Origin: Bacteroidota bacterium
GTDB taxonomy: Bacteria; Bacteroidota; Bacteroidia; Chitinophagales; Chitinophagaceae
Reading direction: 5' to 3'
Length of the DNA stretch: 11,220 nt
Assembly: GCA_021824855.1 (NCBI GenBank)
Contig: JAKAJX010000226.1
Coordinates: forward strand, 1-11,220
The notes under the pieces were generated by a model. It was not told the DNA's origin. It did not search any database and saw only the letters and a list, made by a program, of their open reading frames with translations. This document shows, piece by piece, positions 1-6,905 of this stretch (its first letter is position 1; each line of letters begins with the position of its first letter). Both the position numbers and the translations under genes were made by a program.

Positions 1-1027
1 CATTTTTTAACTGCTCTACATTGTCATTTTCAACTAATATTCCGTTCGAAATATTAACTGCCTCTTTAATTCCACCAACATCCGAAGCTACTATGGGCAA
101 TCCGCAACACAAAGCTTCAACAACAACACAAGGAAAATTTTCATGCTTACTAAACATAATAAATGCCGAAGCTTGTTGCATATAATCCGCCACCTCGCTA
201 TGTGGTAATTTGCCTAAAAAAATAACTTTATTTGAAAGTGCCTTTTGATACACCAAGGTATGTACAGATTGATATTGATCTCCTATAATTTGTAATTCCC
301 AATTAACTATTTCGGGCGGAATTTTACTAAATGCTTCAATTATTTTTTCTACATTTTTTAGAGGATACAAAGAGGATACATGCAACCACTTAAATTTTTC
401 ATTGGCATTATTGGGAAAATAATTAAACAATGCTGTATCTACCACATTTCTTATAACCAGAAGTTTTTTAACAGAAAAAAGACTGGCAATTTGTTGATTC
501 ATTGCCGCCGAAACATTGATGATAGCATCGGCATCTTTCAATACTTTTTTTAATTGCTTTCTAAAGTAAATACTTCGTTTAGCATACGTATCTCTTGCTC
601 TACTATCATACATGGATGAATGCTCGGAAACAATGTATGGAATTTTCCAAAATTTTGCAGCCTTTCTTCCAATGATACCCGATTTAATTGGAGCATGAAT
701 ATGTATTAATTCCGGAATGCCATATTCTCTTATATAATTATCGAGCAATTTCATATAAAAAAGCTGATATTTTATATTGTATCGAAGTTTATCTATAAAA
801 GTTATTCCGGTTTTTCTGTATTTAAAACTGTAAATAAATTCTCGAAGTGTTGTTGTTTTATTAATTGTTTCATACTTAATTGTATTTACATTACTGCCTG
901 CTTGTACCACATGAATAACATCAATTGGTAATAATGTAGCAGCAGCTTCTGCATGGCGTTGTATAAAATCGCCGTTTTCTTTTTGATATTCATCGGGATA
1001 CCAACTTGCTAACCATAACACTCGCAT
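1..1027 (-). CDS. GT4-family glycosyltransferase, C-terminus cut by the window edge
   Basis: Predicted retaining GT-B glycosyltransferase that transfers a sugar from a nucleotide-sugar donor to a cytoplasmic or membrane-linked acceptor during surface polysaccharide assembly. The reading frame opens with ATG at 1027 and stays open for 342 codons to the window edge. The N-terminal half has the acceptor-domain opening WLASWYPDEYQKENGDF (residues 5-21) and an SEHSS segment near 134-138. The C-terminal half has the donor domain with HVSSLYPLKNV (216-226) and the GT4 EX7E signature, E296 and E304, within HENFPCVVVEALCCGLPIVA, followed by SDVGGIKE. Family members are usually about 370-400 residues, so perhaps 30-50 residues are missing. 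It starts one base after the flippase stop codon, which implies translational coupling and a shared role. The sugar and acceptor cannot be told. The family is secure; the pathway is inferred from the neighbour. Confidence 0.92.
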   Translation of the reverse strand, partial: MRVLWLASWYPDEYQKENGDFIQRHAEAAATLLPIDVIHVVQAGSNVNTIKYETINKTTTLREFIYSFKYRKTGITFIDKLRYNIKYQLFYMKLLDNYIREYGIPELIHIHAPIKSGIIGRKAAKFWKIPYIVSEHSSMYDSRARDTYAKRSIYFRKQLKKVLKDADAIINVSAAMNQQIASLFSVKKLLVIRNVVDTALFNYFPNNANEKFKWLHVSSLYPLKNVEKIIEAFSKIPPEIVNWELQIIGDQYQSVHTLVYQKALSNKVIFLGKLPHSEVADYMQQASAFIMFSKHENFPCVVVEALCCGLPIVASDVGGIKEAVNISNGILVENDNVEQLKN

Positions 1028-1028
1028 A

Positions 1029-2318
1029 CTACTTATTTAATTGAAATAAGAATTTTTTCAGCCAAACCCAATCAGCTATTTTCCATTTAAAAATTTCAGC
1101 TACTTGAAATGCAACTAATTTTCTAAAATAAACCATTGCAAATAAAAAATTAGTAGCATATCCTACACTACTCATTAATGCAGCTTTTTCTATAGAATAA
1201 TGTTTAATTAAAAATAAATTACCAATTAATAACACCACCAATCCTACCAATGCACCACGCAAATTAATATGAACACTATTTTTTCCACCAAAAAAAGACG
1301 ATAATAAACTTAACATAGATAAACAAAATATGCCGGGCAATAGTATCATAAATGCTCTATTGGCAAGTAAAAAATCTTGCCCTAATAATACACCAAATAT
1401 CCAGTTGCCTGCAAAAAAGAAAACTATAAATAATAAAATAAATAATTGCATCAACAAGCGAAATAATTTCAAAAGTACATCGGTTATTAGTATATCGTTA
1501 TTATACCGAGCAGTTACAGGAAATAAAGTTGTAGCAAAAATTTGAGGAATAAATAGAAATGCTTGTCCCATTTTAGATGCTTGTATATAATTGCCCAAAT
1601 CGGAAGGTGCACAAAACCCTTGCACCAGCCAATAATCTATTCTATATAACAAAAAGAAAATAATATTGGCACCCAATGCGGTAACTGCAAATTGCATTAC
1701 TGCAATAATATCTTTTCTATGTAGGTTAACTTTAAAATACTTTAATTTATTACTTACCATAAAAGCAAGCATTACAATAATTCCTTGCAAGAAGTTAGTT
1801 AGAAAAAAAGTAAAAAAAATAGTTTCCTTGGCTACTCTACTTATCAATAAAAAAAGAAGTAAAAAAATATTAAGTGCTGCACTTAAAAAGTTAGGTAAAA
1901 AAAAGTTGTTCAGTGCATAAAATAATGCAGCAAAATAGTTATATAAAATATTGCCAACAATAAACATCATTCCATAAATTATCCATTGCATACCGCTAAC
2001 CATTGTTGGCAAATAATAATGATACACATATATCAGAATACCCACAATAGGAATACTGATAACCCCTACCCAAACTATTCCCATACTTACCAATGCATCA
2101 ATCGATATTTTTCTGGAAGAAAGAAAATAAGTAAATGCACTTTCTAAACTTAATCCGAAGATTAATACAAATAATGCAAAAAGATTAGCAAAATAAAAAA
2201 TTACACCCGAAGCAACAGAATGTAATATTCTTGATAAAAAAATGGTAACTAAAAAAGTTGAAAAGAGATAAAATCCACGCCAGATAATTGTTTGCCGTAA
2301 TAACTTATCTAATTGCAT
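1029..2318 (-). CDS. Polysaccharide flippase (Wzx/MATE-like membrane transporter)
   Basis: A 429-residue, very hydrophobic integral membrane protein with about 12 predicted transmembrane helices. The first spans roughly residues 12-30 and the last roughly 375-400. It is built like the MOP superfamily polysaccharide biosynthesis (RfbX/Wzx) proteins, which flip undecaprenyl-linked oligosaccharides across the inner membrane. Supporting features are the family-like N-terminus (MQLDKLLRQTIIWRGF, then SRILHSVASGVIFYFANLFA), the charged IDYWLVQGF segment after the seventh helix, and a short basic C-terminal tail. Length is slightly below the usual 430-500. It reads toward the glycosyltransferase with a one-base gap, so the two genes form an operon that continues left of the window. 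It diverges from the K+ channel gene. The lipid-linked substrate is unknown. Teichuronate- or O-antigen-type export are alternatives that the sequence cannot separate. Confidence 0.88.
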   Translation of the reverse strand: MQLDKLLRQTIIWRGFYLFSTFLVTIFLSRILHSVASGVIFYFANLFALFVLIFGLSLESAFTYFLSSRKISIDALVSMGIVWVGVISIPIVGILIYVYHYYLPTMVSGMQWIIYGMMFIVGNILYNYFAALFYALNNFFLPNFLSAALNIFLLLFLLISRVAKETIFFTFFLTNFLQGIIVMLAFMVSNKLKYFKVNLHRKDIIAVMQFAVTALGANIIFFLLYRIDYWLVQGFCAPSDLGNYIQASKMGQAFLFIPQIFATTLFPVTARYNNDILITDVLLKLFRLLMQLFILLFIVFFFAGNWIFGVLLGQDFLLANRAFMILLPGIFCLSMLSLLSSFFGGKNSVHINLRGALVGLVVLLIGNLFLIKHYSIEKAALMSSVGYATNFLFAMVYFRKLVAFQVAEIFKWKIADWVWLKKFLFQLNK

Positions 2319-2381
2319 TAAGAATTTTTTAGTAACAAACTAAAATACGATATTGTTGTTAAAATAGTTGAAACAAACCCT
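2319..2381. promoter_or_regulatory. Divergent intergenic region, presumed promoters for flippase operon and K+ channel
   Basis: This 63-bp gap separates two divergent genes, so it should hold a promoter for each unless one lies inside the opposite gene. On the minus strand, positions 2343-2336 read TTAGTTTG, one mismatch from the Bacteroidota -7 box TAnnTTTG and 17 bases upstream of the flippase ATG. I find no TTTG at the expected -33 spacing, so the box is only a weak candidate. On the plus strand no box is convincing. No Shine-Dalgarno motif precedes either start. Confidence 0.4.
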
Positions 2382-3380
2382 ATGGCTATATTTAAAAATT
2401 TTAATCGTAAAGCTAAAATTGAAAATGAAACCGGATTAAGTACCAACAGTGCATTAAGCGGAGGCAGGTATTTTGATAAGGATGGCAAAGCCAATATAAG
2501 CATAAAGGGAATGCATTTTTTAGAACGCTTAAATGTGTATCATGCACTACTTTCCATGAATAGATGGAAATTTTTATTGGTGATTTTTTTATTCTTCATA
2601 CTGGTAAATTTATTTTTCGCATCAATTTATTTGTTTATTGGAATAGATCATTTAAATGGTTTAAATGCCACTACCAATAGCGAAAAATTTGGTGAAGCAT
2701 TTTTTTTCAGTGCCCAAACATTTACCACCGTTGGATATGGCAGAATTAATCCTGTAGGATTTTGGGCAAGCTTTACCGCCTCGGTAGAAGCACTGATTGG
2801 ATTAATGAGTTTTGCATTAGCAACAGGATTATTATATGGCCGATTTTCTAAACCGAAAGCTTATTTACGCTATAGCAAAAATGCTTTATTTACGCCTTTT
2901 AGAGATAGTGTTGCGTTGATGTTTCGCTTTGTTCCTTTTACAAGAAATTATTTGGTTAATGTTGAAGTAAAACTAACAGCGGCAATGCGTATATTGGAAG
3001 ATGGCGTTTTAAAAACAAAGTTTTTTAATGTGCCGCTTGATATTTCTAAAGCAAGTACATTGGTTGCTAATTGGACATTAGTTCACATGATTAATGAAGA
3101 TAGTCCATTATATAATTTAACTAAAGACGATTTAGCCAATGCACAAGTAGAAATTTTAGTTTTTGTACAAGGATTCGATGAAAGCTTCTCTAATACTGTC
3201 ATCTCCAGAACTTCCTATACCTACGAAGATTTTATATATGGAGCAAAATTTGTTCCTATGTTTAACCCTAATAACGATAATACAACCACAGTGCTACATT
3301 TAGATAAATTAGATGAATATGCCGAAGCGGAATTACCTATCAATTTTAAGCAACTTTATTCCCAAAATTTTATAGGATAG
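2382..3380 (+). CDS. Inward-rectifier-type potassium channel (KirBac-like)
   Basis: A 332-residue tetrameric K+ channel subunit of the Kir family in the inner membrane. Order of parts: cytoplasmic N-terminus; amphipathic slide helix near residues 48-61; M1 about 63-87; pore helix with the TTVGYG selectivity filter (115-120) followed by RINP; M2 about 127-153 ending in ATGLLYGRFSKPKA; then an immunoglobulin-like cytoplasmic Kir domain (about 160-330) containing MFRFVPFTRNYLVNVEV and the conserved WTLVHMINEDSPLY segment. Bacterial Kir proteins pass K+ and are gated by lipids and ligands. By counting back from the M2-end proline (P158), F144 occupies the position that is Asp in strong rectifiers such as Kir2.1. 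A hydrophobic residue there suggests weak rectification. The gene stands alone on this strand, and its last 25 bases overlap the convergent hemerythrin-like gene. The family is clear; the physiological role is unknown. Confidence 0.95.
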   Translation: MAIFKNFNRKAKIENETGLSTNSALSGGRYFDKDGKANISIKGMHFLERLNVYHALLSMNRWKFLLVIFLFFILVNLFFASIYLFIGIDHLNGLNATTNSEKFGEAFFFSAQTFTTVGYGRINPVGFWASFTASVEALIGLMSFALATGLLYGRFSKPKAYLRYSKNALFTPFRDSVALMFRFVPFTRNYLVNVEVKLTAAMRILEDGVLKTKFFNVPLDISKASTLVANWTLVHMINEDSPLYNLTKDDLANAQVEILVFVQGFDESFSNTVISRTSYTYEDFIYGAKFVPMFNPNNDNTTTVLHLDKLDEYAEAELPINFKQLYSQNFIG

Positions 3381-3829
3381 TGAATGCAATTATGCTCTAC
3401 CGCTTCTTTAAATACCTCACCCAACTCGTACATTTCTTGTATGTTAATTGTTGTTTGAATTAATGGAAATAAATCTCTTTCTTCAAATCGAATATGCTTA
3501 TTTAAAACAAGGTGCAAATTTTTCAATACCAATTCGGAATTTAAAGCATCCACATTTTCAAAAATACTTTTTATAACCTTATGCTCATCGAACATTTTAT
3601 CAATTTTCTTTTTTAATACCCTGTAATAAGAAAGTTTAAAAAAATGTTGTTCTTCCATTTCTAAATGATACTTCAACTCTTCTTGCCAAAACTTAACACA
3701 AAAATTTTGCATAATAGTAGTATCGGCATGCTTTTTTAGTCCCTTCTTCAAAAGCAAACAAAACAATAACCCATTATGGTGTTGCCTCGATAATGGCTGC
3801 AATTCAAAATATCTTGTAAGCGAATACAT
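3356..3829 (-). CDS. Hemerythrin-like (HHE domain) protein
   Basis: A small soluble protein of 157 residues predicted to be a four-helix bundle carrying a non-heme di-iron centre. Candidate iron ligands fall in the expected order: H17 or H18 (RQHHNGL), H55 and E59 (HLEMEEQHFF), H83 (DEHKVI), H112 and E116 (HIRFEERDLFP). The HxxxE spacing in the second and fourth helices is that of the HHE cation-binding domain. Such proteins bind O2, NO or iron, or take part in redox and iron-sulfur repair; which applies here is not evident. No signal peptide or second domain is present. The ATG directly follows the tpiA stop codon (TAAATG), so translation is probably coupled. The 3' end runs 25 bases into the convergent K+ channel gene. 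The fold is confident and the function is not. Confidence 0.88.
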   Translation of the reverse strand: MYSLTRYFELQPLSRQHHNGLLFCLLLKKGLKKHADTTIMQNFCVKFWQEELKYHLEMEEQHFFKLSYYRVLKKKIDKMFDEHKVIKSIFENVDALNSELVLKNLHLVLNKHIRFEERDLFPLIQTTINIQEMYELGEVFKEAVEHNCIHYPIKFWE

Positions 3830-4597
3830 TTATTTTAGTGCATTAATAATTGCTACAAATTCTTGGGCATTTAACGAAGCTCCACCTACCAATCCTCCAT
3901 CCACATCGGGTTGTGCAAACAATTCTTTTGCATTATTGCCTTTCACACTTCCTCCGTATAAAATAGAAATAGTATTGGCAACTTCATTTCCATACTTTGC
4001 TGCAAATACCGAACGTATAAATGCATGCATTTCTTGTGCTTGCTCGCTTGTTGCAGTTTTTCCGGTACCTATTGCCCAAATTGGTTCATAGGCAATAACT
4101 ATTTTTTTAATTTGCTCGGCAGATAAATGAAACAAAGATTCTGCTAATTGTTGCCCAACAAAAACATTCTGAGAGTTAGCTTCACGAATATTTAACGCCT
4201 CGCCACAACAAAAAATTGGTGTAATATTATTTTCTAAACAAATATTTACTTTTTCTGCCAAAAATTGATTGGTTTCATTAAAATATTCTCTACGCTCGCT
4301 ATGGCCTAAAACAACCGTTTTAATTCCTAATGACTGTAACATATCTACACTCACTTCACCGGTATATGCTCCGCTTTTTTTATTATATACATTTTGTGCA
4401 GCAATAAATACTTGTTGCTTATTGCCTAATTTTTGCTGTGCCATTTGTAAATAGGGAAATGGTACTGCAAAAACAGCTTGCTGATTTTCTTTTATCTCAT
4501 GGGTTAATGCCAGAATATCGTTTAGTAACTGCTCTCCTTGTTGTAAGGTTAAATTCATTTTCCAGTTTGCTGCTGCTATTTGCTTTCTCATAATCAT
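3830..4597 (-). CDS. tpiA: Triosephosphate isomerase
   Basis: Cytosolic glycolytic and gluconeogenic enzyme that interconverts dihydroxyacetone phosphate and glyceraldehyde 3-phosphate. At 255 residues the length is normal for a (beta/alpha)8 barrel homodimer. Visible active-site elements are N11 and K13 (NWKMN), H99 in LGHSERREYF, catalytic base E171 in AYEPIWAIGTGK with the closing loop 6 after it, YGGS (214-217), and GGAS (238-241) at the phosphate site. Two in-frame ATGs lie at 4597 and 4591. Most homologues start as M-R-K-Q, favouring 4591, but a GAGG (4608-4605) sits seven bases before 4597, so the longer start is kept. A hairpin overlaps this motif. The GlmU-like gene ends 76 bases upstream, and the hemerythrin-like gene follows with no gap. 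Confidence 0.98.
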   Translation of the reverse strand: MIMRKQIAAANWKMNLTLQQGEQLLNDILALTHEIKENQQAVFAVPFPYLQMAQQKLGNKQQVFIAAQNVYNKKSGAYTGEVSVDMLQSLGIKTVVLGHSERREYFNETNQFLAEKVNICLENNITPIFCCGEALNIREANSQNVFVGQQLAESLFHLSAEQIKKIVIAYEPIWAIGTGKTATSEQAQEMHAFIRSVFAAKYGNEVANTISILYGGSVKGNNAKELFAQPDVDGGLVGGASLNAQEFVAIINALK

Positions 4598-4605
4598 TCA
4601 TTTAC

Positions 4606-4626
4606 CTCAACCCTAAAAGGGGTGAG
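4606..4626. repeat. Imperfect inverted repeat (hairpin) in the tpiA leader
   Basis: CTCAACCCT (4606-4614) and AGGGGTGAG (4618-4626) can pair at eight of nine positions around an AAA loop; the mismatch is A4610/G4622. In minus-strand RNA the 3' arm includes GAG of the GAGG motif (4608-4605) just upstream of the tpiA start, so folding could mask ribosome binding. On the plus strand the stem is followed by seven Ts (4629-4635), giving terminator-like geometry. The nearest plus-strand gene upstream ends 1.2 kb away, so it has nothing obvious to terminate. It may instead be a copy of a dispersed CCCCTTTTAGGGG-type intergenic repeat. Confidence 0.6.
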
Positions 4627-4673
4627 AATTTTTTTATTATACAATAGTTGTTTGAAAAACTTCATTATTTCCT

Positions 4674-5825
4674 TCAGAAGTGAGGAAATTTCGCCGCAAA
4701 GATATATCGCAATATGTCAATTTCCACATCGTTTAGTTGTTGATGTTTCATTTTTTTCCAATTATCAATATCTCTAATGGCTTTATCAAATTCATATTCA
4801 TCCATTGTTCCCCATGTAAAATCATTTATTACTTTAGGCAATAAGGCATTTCCGAAAATACTACAAGCCACTCCTACAAAGCTTCCCGTATTAATGGATG
4901 AATTAATAGAGAATCGAGAATAATCGCCAACTAAAACACCGGCTTTATTTCCTACTTCATAAAAGTTCTTATCAAATGCATTCCATAGTTGAATGGTACC
5001 TGCAGAATTTTTTACGTTACTGTTACTGGTACCGGCACCTAAATTACACCACTCGCCTATTACACTATCGCCCAAATATCCATCATGCCCCTTATTGCTG
5101 TAACCAAATAAAATGCTGTTTTTAATTTCACCGCAAACAGTACAACTTGGACCAATAGTTGTTGCTCCCACAATTTTTGCCCCCATTTTAACCAATGCAT
5201 TTTCTAATAAAGCAAATGACCCTCGAATCATTGCACCTTCAGAAACAACTGCGTTTTTTCCAATATAAACCGGACCATCATTGGCATTAATAAATGCATA
5301 TTCAACCACAGCTCCTTCTTCAATAAAAATATTTTGTGGCGATTGAATAAAATTTGTTGAAGAAATTTTTTGAGATACTCTGTTCTGGGTAATAGTAAAA
5401 AAATCTTTTCTCAGCCATTCATCGTTCCATTGAAATAGTTGCCATGCAAACTCTAATCGTTTAACATCTAACGATGTAGCTTTTTTAAATGATTGAAAAA
5501 GGTTATCACATTTACTTGTTTTCCTAATTGCAATTAAACCATCATCATTTACCAAAGCACCATCCACTTCTAAATTAAACAAAGCACTTAGCACATTTTC
5601 GTCTGGCAAAACCGTAGCATCAACCCAAAGCAAATCATTCTCCGAAATTTTCTCATACAATCCTTGCAAGTAATTTTCAGTTTGTACAAAAACTTTTTGA
5701 TTAGTTAATTTCTCCCACCGCTCTTTAATTGTACAAATGCCCAAACGCAAATCTGCAACAGCTCTTGTTGCAGTAAAAGGATATAACTTTTTTCTATACT
5801 GATTATCGAATAAAACTATAGCCAT
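4674..5825 (-). CDS. GlmU-like sugar nucleotidyltransferase/acyltransferase (alternative Bacteroidota type)
   Basis: A 383-residue two-domain protein matching the alternative GlmU family of Bacteroidota (TIGR03991 type). It is thought to make UDP-N-acetylglucosamine from glucosamine 1-phosphate for peptidoglycan and glycolipids. The N-terminal domain (about 1-150) begins MAIVLFDNQYRKKLYPFT and continues ATRAVADLRLGICTIKERW. It lacks the GxGxGTRM loop of classical GlmU, as is usual for this family. The C-terminal part (about 160-335) is a left-handed beta-helix of hexapeptide repeats with YSNKGHDGYLGDSVIGEW, in which H247 aligns with the catalytic histidine of the E. coli GlmU acetyltransferase domain, then CNLGAGTSNSN. 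It follows the isoprenoid-fold gene by nine bases and precedes tpiA by 76. The family is confident. The exact sugar substrate is inferred from the family, and another sugar phosphate is possible. Confidence 0.85.
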   Translation of the reverse strand: MAIVLFDNQYRKKLYPFTATRAVADLRLGICTIKERWEKLTNQKVFVQTENYLQGLYEKISENDLLWVDATVLPDENVLSALFNLEVDGALVNDDGLIAIRKTSKCDNLFQSFKKATSLDVKRLEFAWQLFQWNDEWLRKDFFTITQNRVSQKISSTNFIQSPQNIFIEEGAVVEYAFINANDGPVYIGKNAVVSEGAMIRGSFALLENALVKMGAKIVGATTIGPSCTVCGEIKNSILFGYSNKGHDGYLGDSVIGEWCNLGAGTSNSNVKNSAGTIQLWNAFDKNFYEVGNKAGVLVGDYSRFSINSSINTGSFVGVACSIFGNALLPKVINDFTWGTMDEYEFDKAIRDIDNWKKMKHQQLNDVEIDILRYIFAAKFPHF

Positions 5826-5834
5826 AGTAACAAA

Positions 5835-6824
5835 TTATAGTTTACCGTATTTATACACAAAATAAAGCCACTTAACGATATTTGGAAATTTTTCCATATC
5901 AATTATTACATCTTTTCTATTTAAACTTTTCATATCTATACTGCCATTTTCATCATTTTTATGTTTTTTTAGTTGATGAATGGCAATTAGTCCAAAAGCA
6001 CTTACACCAGCCATAGAAACAGCAAATTGGATTTTATTTTTGCCGGGTTTTGCAAAATTTTGCACTACCTGCATAAATTGATTGATTAAATTTTTGAAAT
6101 AATTTTCAAAAACAAAAACATTTTTCATTCGAGTGGCTAAGGTATATGAACCATGTTGTAAATCTTTATAAATATCGTATAAATCGTTAGTAAGCTGAAT
6201 AATTTCGCCCAAAGCATACCAACAATTTTTTTCGAGTACAGAAGCTTCTCTATCGAAATAATAACTACACAACAATAAAGAAAACCCACCTTTTTTAAGA
6301 GTAATGCTTTCTATATCTTTTTCCGATAAAGTGGCATTAAACTGTTGTGCAGATTGTTGTTGAACATCGAACAATTTATGGGTAACTTCAATATACTCGT
6401 TTGCATTTTTTACACAACTTTTTAAAAATAAATGAGATTCAATAAATAATTTTTCGCTTATTGTTTGTGCAGTATACATTTCGGGCTGAAAAGAAATTTG
6501 ATACAACTCTTCTTCACCCAATAAATTCCAATCAATAAAATTATCAAAAATAGAACTACAGATAAAATAATGAAGTATTCTTATTTTTTCATTGCGATTG
6601 GTTTTTCTTGCATTCAACAAGCTAAATGCATCGCAAATTACAGGAGTGAATATGGCATAACTGTTTACAATTTTATAAAAAGTAAAATCATCTAATTGAG
6701 CTTGGTATTGTTGCTGTAAATTTTTTAAATAAGTAATAGCCCAAGCCTTCTCCTTTTTTCGTGCAGAAATAATGTATAATGCTTTTAAAATTATTGTCCA
6801 ACTAAATTGAAAAATATAAACCAT
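5835..6824 (-). CDS. Class I isoprenoid biosynthesis-fold enzyme of unknown substrate
   Basis: Predicted all-alpha class I isoprenoid (terpenoid synthase/prenyltransferase) enzyme that acts on prenyl diphosphates through bound Mg2+. Numbered from the first ATG (6824; 329 residues), the first metal motif is DNFID at 94-98, a variant of DDxxD. The second is NDLYDIYKD at 213-221, a variant of the NSE motif. Between them KKGGFSLLL (177-185) resembles the lysine-containing diphosphate-binding helix. Reading could extend ten codons to a TTG at 6854, but that start is weaker and has no ribosome site, so ATG is preferred. Residues about 3-20 are hydrophobic and may be a membrane-associating helix. 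Proteins of this kind occur in Bacteroidota and are usually annotated only as class 1 isoprenoid enzymes. Nine bases separate it from the GlmU-like gene, suggesting an operon. The chemistry (prenyl chain elongation, cyclisation or head-to-head coupling) cannot be told. Confidence 0.72.
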   Translation of the reverse strand: MVYIFQFSWTIILKALYIISARKKEKAWAITYLKNLQQQYQAQLDDFTFYKIVNSYAIFTPVICDAFSLLNARKTNRNEKIRILHYFICSSIFDNFIDWNLLGEEELYQISFQPEMYTAQTISEKLFIESHLFLKSCVKNANEYIEVTHKLFDVQQQSAQQFNATLSEKDIESITLKKGGFSLLLCSYYFDREASVLEKNCWYALGEIIQLTNDLYDIYKDLQHGSYTLATRMKNVFVFENYFKNLINQFMQVVQNFAKPGKNKIQFAVSMAGVSAFGLIAIHQLKKHKNDENGSIDMKSLNRKDVIIDMEKFPNIVKWLYFVYKYGKL

Positions 6825-6905
6825 AAACCAACATACTATAATATTGTGATTCAAATCTCTGCAAATAATTCGGTATTACATTATCTTGCACCAAATTAAA
6901 ACACC
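6825..6905. promoter_or_regulatory. Divergent intergenic region between isoprenoid-enzyme operon and pruA
   Basis: This 81-bp gap, or 51 bp if the TTG start at 6854 is used, must hold the start signals for both divergent operons. On the plus strand TATCTTG (6882-6888) resembles a shortened Bacteroidota -7 box 17 bases before the pruA ATG, but no TTTG lies at the matching -33 position. On the minus strand TATGTTGG is one mismatch from TAnnTTTG and overlaps the start region. Neither is strong. I see no operator-like inverted repeat. Confidence 0.35.

Noticed and set aside
1801..1920. Runs of A (for example aaaaaaagt) suggesting frameshifts in the flippase
   Set aside because: The frame is uninterrupted over 429 residues and hydrophobic helices continue through the region, so the runs reflect AT-rich codons.
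2318..2503. Minus-strand open frame of 61 codons upstream of the flippase
   Set aside because: It lies mostly opposite the 5' end of the K+ channel gene and shows no recognisable motif; the channel protein is clearly the real product there.
4606..4635. Intrinsic terminator on the plus strand (hairpin followed by seven Ts)
   Set aside because: No plus-strand gene lies upstream for more than 1.2 kb, so it has nothing obvious to terminate; a leader hairpin or dispersed repeat fits better.
6825..6854. Ten-codon N-terminal extension of the isoprenoid-fold protein from a TTG at 6854
   Set aside because: TTG is a weaker start with no ribosome site, and ATG at 6824 gives an intact domain while leaving a more normal gap to pruA. 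It is not excluded.
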